Assembly: GCF_000515315.1 (NCBI RefSeq)
Contig: NZ_KI911562.1
Coordinates: 1,074,505 to 1,138,504 of the forward strand
Origin: Asinibacterium sp. OR53
GTDB taxonomy: Bacteria; Bacteroidota; Bacteroidia; Chitinophagales; Chitinophagaceae
Direction: 5' to 3'
Length of the DNA stretch: 64,000 nucleotides
Position 1 is the first letter of the stretch, and every line of letters begins with the position of its first letter. The position numbers and the translations under genes were made by a program. Shown here piece after piece: positions 17,657-24,954 of the stretch. The notes under the pieces are model-generated. The model searched no databases and had not been told where the DNA came from. It saw only the letters and a program-made list of their open reading frames with translations.

Positions 17657-18001
17657 ATGCATACTTCAACGATTTCGATAGACGTTCATTTAGATGAAAA
17701 CAAAGTGCCGCAGGAGATCAGCTGGTCGGCCACCGATAGTACGGCCGATATGGCGCAGCACGCTAAAGCCATGATGGTGGCTTTCTGGGATGCGGCCGAT
17801 AAAAGCGCACTGCGCATCGATCTCTGGACCAAAGACATGATGGTAGATGAAATGGCCGATTTTTATTACCAGACCCTCATGGGCATGGCCGATTCTTATA
17901 TGAGGTCCACACAACAGACCGAACTGGCGGCCGATATGAAAAAATTCGCCCAGGATTTTTATAAAAAATTCAGGGAAACACAATTGAAAGAAAACCAATA
18001 A
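17657..18001 (+). CDS. gldC: Gliding motility protein GldC
   Basis: A 114-residue protein matching GldC of Bacteroidota: DVHLDENKVPQEISWSA, AKAMMVAFWDAADKSALRIDLWTKDM, VDEMADFYYQTL. GldC is a small cytoplasmic protein linked to gliding motility and the type IX secretion machinery, needed for efficient rather than absolute motility in Flavobacterium; it also occurs in non-gliding members. gldB, its usual partner, is not adjacent here. yqeY begins 10 nt after its stop, giving a probable gldC-yqeY-cvpA operon. Confidence 0.93.
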   Translation: MHTSTISIDVHLDENKVPQEISWSATDSTADMAQHAKAMMVAFWDAADKSALRIDLWTKDMMVDEMADFYYQTLMGMADSYMRSTQQTELAADMKKFAQDFYKKFRETQLKENQ

Positions 18002-18011
18002 ACCATTCGTT

Positions 18012-18461
18012 ATGAGCTTAGAAGAACAAGTGATGTCTGGCATGAAAGATGCTATGAAGTCCAAAGATGAAGCCATGCTGCGCGGCTTGCGCGCCATCAA
18101 GGCGGAGATCATCAAAGCGAAAACAGAGCCGGGTGCGAACGGACAGGTTACAGCTGAGGGTGAATTGAAGTTGTTACAGAAGATGATGAAGCAAAGAAAA
18201 GATTCACTCGATATCTACCAGCAACAGGGCCGTGCAGACCTGGCGCAGAAAGAACAGGAAGAGATAGCGATCATAGAAAAATTCCTTCCCCAACAATTGA
18301 GTGAGGAAGAATTGAAAGAAGCCCTTAAATCTATCATTGCTTCTGTAGGAGCTGCCGGTCCGCAAGACATGGGCAAAGTAATGGGTGTAGCTACAAAACA
18401 ACTGGCCGGTAAAACAGATGGGAAAGCTATTTCGGCAGCAGTAAAGACCTTATTGAGTTGA
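18012..18461 (+). CDS. yqeY: GatB/YqeY domain protein
   Basis: A 149-residue all-helical YqeY family protein, related to the tRNA-binding tail of GatB in the amidotransferase that makes Gln-tRNA and Asn-tRNA. Recognisable are MKSKDEAMLRGLRAIKAEI, KMMKQRKDS, EEIAIIEKFLPQQLSEEEL and the closing GAAGPQDMGKVMGV. The precise role of free-standing YqeY is not known. It sits between gldC and cvpA with short gaps. Confidence 0.93.
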   Translation: MSLEEQVMSGMKDAMKSKDEAMLRGLRAIKAEIIKAKTEPGANGQVTAEGELKLLQKMMKQRKDSLDIYQQQGRADLAQKEQEEIAIIEKFLPQQLSEEELKEALKSIIASVGAAGPQDMGKVMGVATKQLAGKTDGKAISAAVKTLLS

Positions 18462-18475
18462 TAGATGTTTGTTGA

Positions 18476-19012
18476 ATGCTCATAGACTCGATATTTTTAG
18501 TACTTATGTTCATGGCTCTTTGGAAGGGCTACCGCAACGGGTTGGTTGTGGGCGCGTTTTCATTCCTGGGCATTATCATTGGTCTCGCAGCTGCGCTTAA
18601 ACTTTCGGCTATTGTGGCGGGCAAACTCAAAGAGAGCACGCAATTAACAGCCACCTGGCTACCCATTGTTTCATTCCTGCTGGTGATGTTGGGCGTGGCC
18701 TTGCTGTTAAGAGTAGGGGCTACGATCGTTCAAACCACACTTGAACTGGCTTTCCTGGGATGGGTTAATAAACTGTGCGGTGTTGTTTTATATGCCTGTC
18801 TTTATATCACCGTATTCAGCGTACTGCTTTTTTATGCCGTGAACATGCACCTGATCAAGCCCGAAACACTGGCTGCATCCCGTTTCTATCCTTTTGTTGC
18901 GCCCTGGGGAAGTAAGATCATCAATGGTTTCGGAGCGGTGATCCCCGTTTTCAAAGGACTCTTTGATGAGCTTACCCAATTCTTTGAAAGCATCGGCAAG
19001 CATATCAGGTAA
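18476..19012 (+). CDS. CvpA family membrane protein
   Basis: A 178-residue integral membrane protein with four hydrophobic segments (about 1-20, 26-48, 64-85, 100-122) and the family opening ALWKGYRNGLVVGAFSFLG. CvpA proteins were first linked to colicin V export and biofilm formation and later to envelope stress resistance; exact function is open. The start ATG lies 14 nt after the yqeY stop. An amphipathic tail follows the last segment. Confidence 0.9.
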   Translation: MLIDSIFLVLMFMALWKGYRNGLVVGAFSFLGIIIGLAAALKLSAIVAGKLKESTQLTATWLPIVSFLLVMLGVALLLRVGATIVQTTLELAFLGWVNKLCGVVLYACLYITVFSVLLFYAVNMHLIKPETLAASRFYPFVAPWGSKIINGFGAVIPVFKGLFDELTQFFESIGKHIR

Positions 19013-19061
19013 AGCTTTCTCATTATTGTACATACGATCGATTGCGTGGTTTCGCTTGAGA

Positions 19062-19195
19062 AGCCAATCTGCTGTTTTTAATGTTAAAATCAGTATTTTA
19101 GCATTCATCCATCATATTTATATAACAGGAGCATTGTAACGTTTCCGTATTTAATTGAATGGATTTCCTTTTATTTGTACTGAGCCAATCTGCTG
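19062..19195. repeat. 13-bp direct repeat flanking a 108-bp AT-rich segment with a hairpin
   Basis: AGCCAATCTGCTG occurs at 19062-19074 and again at 19183-19195, in the intergenic gap between cvpA and the alpha/beta hydrolase gene. Between the copies lies an 11-bp hairpin: AATGTTAAAAT (19080-19090), loop CAGT, ATTTTAGCATT (19095-19105), with one G-U pair. There is no T-run after it, so it is not a standard terminator. The arrangement could be a relic of a small insertion or a regulatory structure; nothing else is seen in this gap. Confidence 0.45.
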
Positions 19196-19213
19196 GCATA
19201 AGAAAATGAAGTA

Positions 19214-19993
19214 ATGAATTACGAGATCAAACAACAGGATAAGTTCAGATTTATTGAAGAAGGCCAGGGAGAGACCCTGCTGCTATTGCACGGATTATTC
19301 GGCGCATTGAGCAATTTTGAAGACCTGATCGAGCACTTTAAGCGGAATTACAAAGTAGTGGTTCCCATACTTCCGCTGTTCGACCTGGATATTTTCCATA
19401 CTACCGTAGGTGGATTGGAGAAGTATGTCCATAAGTTCATCGAGATGCGGGACTACCAGCAAATTCATCTCCTGGGTAATTCGCTGGGCGGGCATGTGGC
19501 GCTGATACATATCTTAAAGCATCCCGAAAGGATCAAGTCGTTGATCCTTACCGGCAGCAGCGGGTTGTTCGAGAATGGCATGGGCGACAGCTACCCGAAG
19601 CGTGGCGATTATGATTATATCAAAAAGAAAACGGAGTTGACGTTTTACGATCCTGCCACCGCCACCAAAGAACTGGTGGATGAAGTGTTCGAGATCACCA
19701 ATAACCGGATCAAAGTGATCAAGATCATTGCCCTTGCTAAAAGTGCCATCCGTAATAACCTGGGTGAAGAACTCAACCAAATTAAGCAGCCTACTTTACT
19801 GATCTGGGGTAATAATGATTCGGTTACGCCTCCTTTTGTAGGACGTGAATTCAACCGGCTGATCCCCAACAGCGAGTTGCATTTTGTTGACAAATGCGGA
19901 CATGCACCTATGATGGAAGTGCCGGAAGCGTTCAACGAAATACTGGCCGGCTTTCTGAATAAACTGAAAAAACCTGCCGCAACCATAGCATAG
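19214..19993 (+). CDS. Alpha/beta hydrolase
   Basis: A 259-residue soluble alpha/beta-fold hydrolase. The nucleophile elbow is GNSLGGH (Ser near residue 92), the oxyanion-hole loop is LLHGLFG, the acid is Asp in WGNNDSVTP and the catalytic His is in KCGHAPMMEVPE, so the triad is intact. No signal peptide is present. The family is broad and the substrate cannot be deduced; the following CBS gene is only 30 nt away, so the pair may be co-expressed. Confidence 0.88.
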   Translation: MNYEIKQQDKFRFIEEGQGETLLLLHGLFGALSNFEDLIEHFKRNYKVVVPILPLFDLDIFHTTVGGLEKYVHKFIEMRDYQQIHLLGNSLGGHVALIHILKHPERIKSLILTGSSGLFENGMGDSYPKRGDYDYIKKKTELTFYDPATATKELVDEVFEITNNRIKVIKIIALAKSAIRNNLGEELNQIKQPTLLIWGNNDSVTPPFVGREFNRLIPNSELHFVDKCGHAPMMEVPEAFNEILAGFLNKLKKPAATIA

Positions 19994-20023
19994 ATTTTTA
20001 CGTATTAGTAAAGAAAGAACAGT

Positions 20024-20683
20024 ATGCTGGCATCGCAATTGATCCATACCGGGTTTCCCGCCATCAACCTTTTCGACAGGGTGGCGCTGGCACTGCAACT
20101 GATGGAAGATTACGACGTGTTGCACCTGCCGGTATTGAGCGAAGAAAAGTTCATTGGCCTGGTAACCAAAGACGATTTGTTCGATGCCGATGAAGATGCC
20201 TTAGTGGCTTCCCTGGAACATTCACTGGTTAAAGTATCTGTTAAGACCGAAGAACATTTTTTAGTAGCTGTGAAACAGGCCGCAGCACACCAGCTTTCAC
20301 TGGTGCCCGTGGTCAATGAGCAATCGGAGCTGGCCGGTGTGATCCCTGCCAAAGACCTCCTGCAGCATCTCTCGCATTTTCTGGGCAATGATGAACCGGG
20401 CGGTGTAATTGTACTGGAAACAGATAAAAGGCATTTTTCTTTTGGAGAGATCAGCAGGCTGGTAGAAACCAACGATGCCTATATCACCCAACTGAATACT
20501 TATGCAGAAGCAGATACGGGCCTGGTAGTAGTAACCATCAAGATCAACAAGATAGAAGTGTCCGATATCGTGGCCACTTTCCAACGGTATGAATACATTG
20601 TTCGCTATTATTTTGGCAAAGAACAATATGCCAATGAGCTCAAAGAGAACTACAATCACCTGATCGCTTACCTGAACATATAA
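20024..20683 (+). CDS. CBS-domain protein
   Basis: A 219-residue protein with a tandem CBS (Bateman) module in residues 1-120, visible as LPVLSEEKFIGLVTKDDL and LVPVVNEQSELAGVIPAKDL, followed by an ACT-like C-terminal domain (about 126-200). CBS pairs bind adenosine nucleotides and usually regulate a partner domain. No enzymatic domain is fused, so it may act as a sensor. It precedes an outer-membrane protein and nadK, an arrangement I regard as typical of Bacteroidota genomes though not checked. Confidence 0.85.
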   Translation: MLASQLIHTGFPAINLFDRVALALQLMEDYDVLHLPVLSEEKFIGLVTKDDLFDADEDALVASLEHSLVKVSVKTEEHFLVAVKQAAAHQLSLVPVVNEQSELAGVIPAKDLLQHLSHFLGNDEPGGVIVLETDKRHFSFGEISRLVETNDAYITQLNTYAEADTGLVVVTIKINKIEVSDIVATFQRYEYIVRYYFGKEQYANELKENYNHLIAYLNI

Positions 20684-20756
20684 ATGGTAATCACTGATGA
20701 AATGAGTCCTTGCAAAGGACGAATTCCATCTGACAATGAAAAATGAATATTATCAG

Positions 20757-22175
20757 ATGAAAGTATTACCAGTATTGCTTCTCCTTGTTTTATTCTTTTC
20801 ATTTAATCGCCTCGATGCCCAGGATACTGCATCTGTCATCAAGGCGGATACAAGCCTCAAAAACATGGCTTTACTGGTAACAGATGTGGTTGTTTCGGGG
20901 AATAAAAAAACAAAACTGTTCATTGTATTGCGGGAACTGCCTTTTAAAAAAGGCGATGAATTGTCGGGCACCAACCTGCCCGCCCTGTTCAACCAGGCGC
21001 GGCAACAACTGATGAATACCCTGTTGTTTGTGGATGTAGCCATATACATTGCCGAAAGAAAAGGCAACCTGATCAGGATCAATGTAGACCTGAAAGAACG
21101 CTGGTACCTGTTCCCGTTACCTTATTTCCGGCTGGTAGACCGCAACTTCAACCAATGGTGGGTAGACCAGAAACGAAGCCTGGAAAGGGTGAATTACGGA
21201 ATGAAATTCACGCAGAACAATGTCAGCGGACGTAACGATAATTTAGATATATGGCTCATCACGGGTTATACACAACAGATCACACTGCGGTACGAGCTGC
21301 CCTTTTTTGACCGTAAACTTAGGAATGGTTTCAATGTAGGATTTGTGTATGCCACACAAAAAGAAGTGAACTACGCAACGGGCAATAACAAACAACTGTT
21401 TTATAAACAGGAAGAAGTGGCGCGGAGGGTTACACGCGCCGATTTTACTTATTCTTACCGGCCCAATGTAAAAGCACGGCATTATTTCCGCGTATCGTAT
21501 AACCACGAATCGGTGGCCGATACCATTCTGCAGATCAACCCGCTTTATTACCCGGATGGGAAAACGGAAATGAAGTACATTGATTTCGCCTATCAATACA
21601 AATATTACAATGTAGACCAGGTATCTTATCCTTCGAAGGGATTCCAAGTGGAAGCCAATCTCTACAAACGTGGCCTCGATAAAACATCCAATCTGTGGCT
21701 GGCCAGCACCCGGGCTGTTTATGCCGTACCAATAGCTCCTAAAACCTTTTTGCACTGGGAAGCGATAGCAACGGTGAAACTACCTTTCAATAATTATTTC
21801 TTCAATGAAAAACTCATTGGGTATGGGTTTACGCAAATGCGCGGGTTGGAATACAATGTAGTGGATGGCGTGGCGGGCGGAATATTGAAGAGTACCATCC
21901 ACCACCAACTGCTGGGCTTTGTTTTCAAAAACCCTTTCCCCAGCAAAACGCACGACCGGATACCTTTCCGCATTTTCCTGAAAGCTTATGGCGATCTGGG
22001 CTATGGTTACAATACCCATCCGAGCCCTGCCAATACACTGAATAATGGTTTATTACGCACCTGGGGTCTTGGGATGGACATTGTTTCCATATATGATTTT
22101 GTCTTTAAAATCGAGTACAGCTTTAACCAACTGGGGCGCAATGGACTATATTTACAGACGAGAAACGACTTTTAA
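20757..22175 (+). CDS. Outer-membrane protein of the BamA/TamA (Omp85) type with one POTRA-like domain
   Basis: From MKVLPVLLLL the 472-residue protein has a Sec signal peptide ending near LDAQ. Residues about 40-115 form a POTRA-like unit (VTDVVVSGNKKTKLFIVLRELPFKKGDEL), the rest is rich in alternating aromatic strands and resembles a surface-antigen beta-barrel, ending with a terminal aromatic residue (NDF). BamA itself is encoded elsewhere in this window, so this is a smaller paralogue of unknown substrate. A slightly longer start at 20736 is possible. nadK begins 5 nt after its stop. Confidence 0.85.
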   Translation: MKVLPVLLLLVLFFSFNRLDAQDTASVIKADTSLKNMALLVTDVVVSGNKKTKLFIVLRELPFKKGDELSGTNLPALFNQARQQLMNTLLFVDVAIYIAERKGNLIRINVDLKERWYLFPLPYFRLVDRNFNQWWVDQKRSLERVNYGMKFTQNNVSGRNDNLDIWLITGYTQQITLRYELPFFDRKLRNGFNVGFVYATQKEVNYATGNNKQLFYKQEEVARRVTRADFTYSYRPNVKARHYFRVSYNHESVADTILQINPLYYPDGKTEMKYIDFAYQYKYYNVDQVSYPSKGFQVEANLYKRGLDKTSNLWLASTRAVYAVPIAPKTFLHWEAIATVKLPFNNYFFNEKLIGYGFTQMRGLEYNVVDGVAGGILKSTIHHQLLGFVFKNPFPSKTHDRIPFRIFLKAYGDLGYGYNTHPSPANTLNNGLLRTWGLGMDIVSIYDFVFKIEYSFNQLGRNGLYLQTRNDF

Positions 22176-22180
22176 GTGAT

Positions 22181-23059
22181 ATGAAGGTTGCGATTTACAG
22201 CAGGGGAATCGATTATGAACAGGAAAACCCATTATTGGCGCTCCTGGAAGAATTGTCGCGCTACGATACCACGGTTCACCTGTACGAACCTTTACTGCAC
22301 CGGTTCTCCCTGCCGCAGCACCTGTTGGCTAAAACCGTGTTGTTCCAGACATCGGGCGACCTTACGCCCGATATCGATTGCCTGATAAGCCTGGGCGGCG
22401 ATGGTACCATGCTCGACGCCGTAACCCTGGTGAGGGACTATAACATACCCATACTGGGTATTAATTTCGGCCGCCTGGGGTTCCTGGCCAGCATCAGTCG
22501 CGAAGACCTGGGCAGCGCAGTGGATGCTTTGGTGAATCATACTTTTGTCGTGGATAAAAGAACCCTGATCCACCTCGACTCCAACGAGCCGCTCTTTGAC
22601 CAGACACCTTTTGCGCTGAACGAGTTCGCCATCCATAAAAGAGATACTTCGCCCATGATCAAGGTACATACCTACCTGAACGGCGAATTCCTGAACAGCT
22701 ACTGGGCCGACGGGCTGATCGTGAGTACGCCCACCGGCTCCACCGGCTATAATATGAGCTGCAACGGACCCATCCTGTTCCCCGAATCGTCCAGTTTTGT
22801 GATCACGCCGGTGGCGCCTCATAACCTGAATGTGCGATCGATCGTGGTGCCGGACACCAGTGTTATTTCGTTTGAAGTAGAGGGGCGGACCGACCAGTTC
22901 ATCTGTGCCCTGGACGCCCGGAGGGAAATCGTAGACAAAACCATCCAATTGGCCGTAAAAAAGGAACAATTCGGGGTGAATTTGGTGCGTTTGAATGAAA
23001 ATAGCTTCTTGTCGACCCTCAGGACCAAGCTTACCTGGGGCCTCGATAAAAGAAATTAA
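22181..23059 (+). CDS. nadK: NAD kinase
   Basis: A 292-residue cytoplasmic enzyme that phosphorylates NAD to NADP. It has the diagnostic SLGGDGTMLDAV motif near residue 70, INFGRLGFLA, the NEFAIHKRD loop, and the Gly-rich STPTGSTGYNMSCNGPI segment near residue 180. Length matches the family. The start is 5 nt after the outer-membrane protein stop, so expression is probably coupled. Confidence 0.97.
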   Translation: MKVAIYSRGIDYEQENPLLALLEELSRYDTTVHLYEPLLHRFSLPQHLLAKTVLFQTSGDLTPDIDCLISLGGDGTMLDAVTLVRDYNIPILGINFGRLGFLASISREDLGSAVDALVNHTFVVDKRTLIHLDSNEPLFDQTPFALNEFAIHKRDTSPMIKVHTYLNGEFLNSYWADGLIVSTPTGSTGYNMSCNGPILFPESSSFVITPVAPHNLNVRSIVVPDTSVISFEVEGRTDQFICALDARREIVDKTIQLAVKKEQFGVNLVRLNENSFLSTLRTKLTWGLDKRN

Positions 23060-23109
23060 TCTTGATCGTATTTAAAATAGGTGTTATTTTACGTATCCAA
23101 TATGCTAAT

Positions 23110-23982
23110 ATGCCGGTTAAATTTATACTGAGAAAGACCTTAATCTTACTGCTTACTACCGTAGGGTTGCAAAAAGCCGATGCCCAACTCATGGAAAGTT
23201 TCAGGCACCTGGGCGAGGTGGGTGTGGCTGTGGGCGCCGCTCATTATTTTGGCGACCTGAACCCCGACCTGCGGGTGAACAGGCCTAAAATGGCTGCCGG
23301 CGTTTTTTACAGGAGACAACTCAGCGAATATATAGGGTTGCGTATTTCGGGGGATTTTGCCATGCTGGGCTATTCAGATATGTACAGCAATAACCCTGTC
23401 CAGCGCAGGCGCAACCTCAGCTTCAATACCAATGTTTGGGAACTGGCGCTGGCGGGTGATTTCAACTTTTTCAAATTCAATCCCACTTTCGAAGGATATA
23501 ATTATACGCCCTATATAGGACTGGGGATCGGTGTGTTCTCTTTCGACCCTTATGCGTACCTGAACGGCGAGAAGTACTACCTGCGTCCCCTGGGTACCGA
23601 AGGCCAGGGCAGCGCCGCTTACCCCAATCTCAAACCTTATAGTCCCATCGCGATCAGTATTCCTTTTACCCTGGGCTTCAAATATGCCATCAGTGAACGC
23701 ATGAACTACTTCGCCGAGCTTACCTACCGCTTTACGAACACCGATTACCTCGATGATGTAAGCGGCAATTACGCCCCGGATGCCTTCCCTCCCTTGCCCG
23801 ATGGCTCGCCTTCGCCGGCTTACTTATTACAGGATAGAAGCTATGAAACGGGTTCCCGCATAGGCACCAAAGGGTTACAAAGAGGGAACAGTACCAGAAA
23901 AGACTCGTTTGTGACCCTCAAAGTGGGCGTTTCCTTCAACCTGCAATCTTACAAATGCCCTTCGCCCAATGGCAAGAATTAA
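23110..23982 (+). CDS. DUF6089 family outer-membrane beta-barrel protein
   Basis: A 290-residue exported protein: the start MPVKFILRKTLILLL leads into a signal peptide ending near ADAQ. The mature part is rich in Gly and alternating aromatic/polar strands (EVGVAVGAAHYFGDLNPD, TPYIGLGIGVFSF, NYFAELTYRFTNTDYLDDVS), as in the DUF6089 barrel family, whose function is not known. The frame remains open to a TTG at 23062 but those residues precede the signal peptide. It lies between nadK and uppS, both envelope-linked. Confidence 0.85.
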   Translation: MPVKFILRKTLILLLTTVGLQKADAQLMESFRHLGEVGVAVGAAHYFGDLNPDLRVNRPKMAAGVFYRRQLSEYIGLRISGDFAMLGYSDMYSNNPVQRRRNLSFNTNVWELALAGDFNFFKFNPTFEGYNYTPYIGLGIGVFSFDPYAYLNGEKYYLRPLGTEGQGSAAYPNLKPYSPIAISIPFTLGFKYAISERMNYFAELTYRFTNTDYLDDVSGNYAPDAFPPLPDGSPSPAYLLQDRSYETGSRIGTKGLQRGNSTRKDSFVTLKVGVSFNLQSYKCPSPNGKN

Positions 23983-24035
23983 TCACGCAAACCGCTGATT
24001 TCGTTAATTTCGCTGCTTAAACGCAGGGAATCACT

Positions 24036-24800
24036 ATGCCGGAAGACCTTGTAGCAGGGATCAACAAAGCCCGACTACCCAAGCATATAGCGATCATTAT
24101 GGATGGCAACGGGCGCTGGGCCCAGGAAAAAGGACAGGATCGATTGTATGGCCATTTTCATGGGGTGGAAAGCGTGCGCAATATCGTGGAAGGCGCGGCA
24201 GAACTGGGCATACAGTATCTTACGCTGTATGCATTCAGTACCGAGAACTGGGACCGGCCGCAGCGGGAAGTGGAAGGATTGATGTCGTTATTGGTAGACA
24301 CCATCCATAAAGAAGTGCCAACGCTCAATAAGAACAATATCCGCCTGCATGTGATTGGCGACCTGAATATGCTGCCCGATTTTGCGCGTATGGAACTCGA
24401 AGAATCATTGGAGATGACCAAAGCCAATACGGGACTGAACTTAGTGATGGCGTTGAGTTACAGCAGCCGGTGGGAACTGGTAAATGCTGTAAAGAACATT
24501 GGTATCGATGTGAAGGCGGGCCGTATCAACCCCGAGACCATCAACCAGGATACCCTGGAGCAATACCTTTCCACCAGCGATTTCCCCGATCCGGAACTGA
24601 TGATCCGTACCAGCGGGGAATACCGCATCAGCAATTTCCTTTTGTATCAACTGGCTTATGCCGAATTATATTTCACCGACACCCGTTGGCCCGATTTCCG
24701 CAAAGAAAACCTGTACGAAGCCATTATCGACTTCCAGAACAGGGAACGCAGATTTGGTAAAACAGGTCAGCAAATAAAGGAGGAATCCCCATTGACCTGA
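24036..24800 (+). CDS. uppS: Isoprenyl transferase (undecaprenyl diphosphate synthase)
   Basis: A 254-residue cis-prenyltransferase that makes the C55 lipid carrier for peptidoglycan and surface polysaccharides. The catalytic Asp is in IIMDGNGRWAQ near residue 24, followed by GHFHGVESVR, TLYAFSTENWDRP and the C-terminal DPELMIRTSGEYRISNFL signature. Length is standard. It lies directly upstream of bamA on the same strand. Confidence 0.97.
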   Translation: MPEDLVAGINKARLPKHIAIIMDGNGRWAQEKGQDRLYGHFHGVESVRNIVEGAAELGIQYLTLYAFSTENWDRPQREVEGLMSLLVDTIHKEVPTLNKNNIRLHVIGDLNMLPDFARMELEESLEMTKANTGLNLVMALSYSSRWELVNAVKNIGIDVKAGRINPETINQDTLEQYLSTSDFPDPELMIRTSGEYRISNFLLYQLAYAELYFTDTRWPDFRKENLYEAIIDFQNRERRFGKTGQQIKEESPLT

Positions 24801-24954
24801 TCCCATTCTCAACCGCACACCTTAATTTATCCGGGGTGATTTAACAAACACTTTTAATAATTCCCGTTAATTTGCCCCGCTTATCAAACCAGAAATATGG
24901 CAGGAAGATACTGTTGCAGTACTTTCAGCACAGCAACTTAACAAACCAAACCGG

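Noticed and set aside
18788..19108. Minus-strand ORF of 106 residues
   Set aside because: Mostly antisense to cvpA, no recognisable domain, atypical composition; the hairpin region lies at its start.
24897..24941. Short ORF of 14 codons (MAGRYCCSTFSTAT) before bamA as a leader peptide
   Set aside because: It follows a weak promoter box, but there is no attenuator-like hairpin or codon bias to suggest a leader function.
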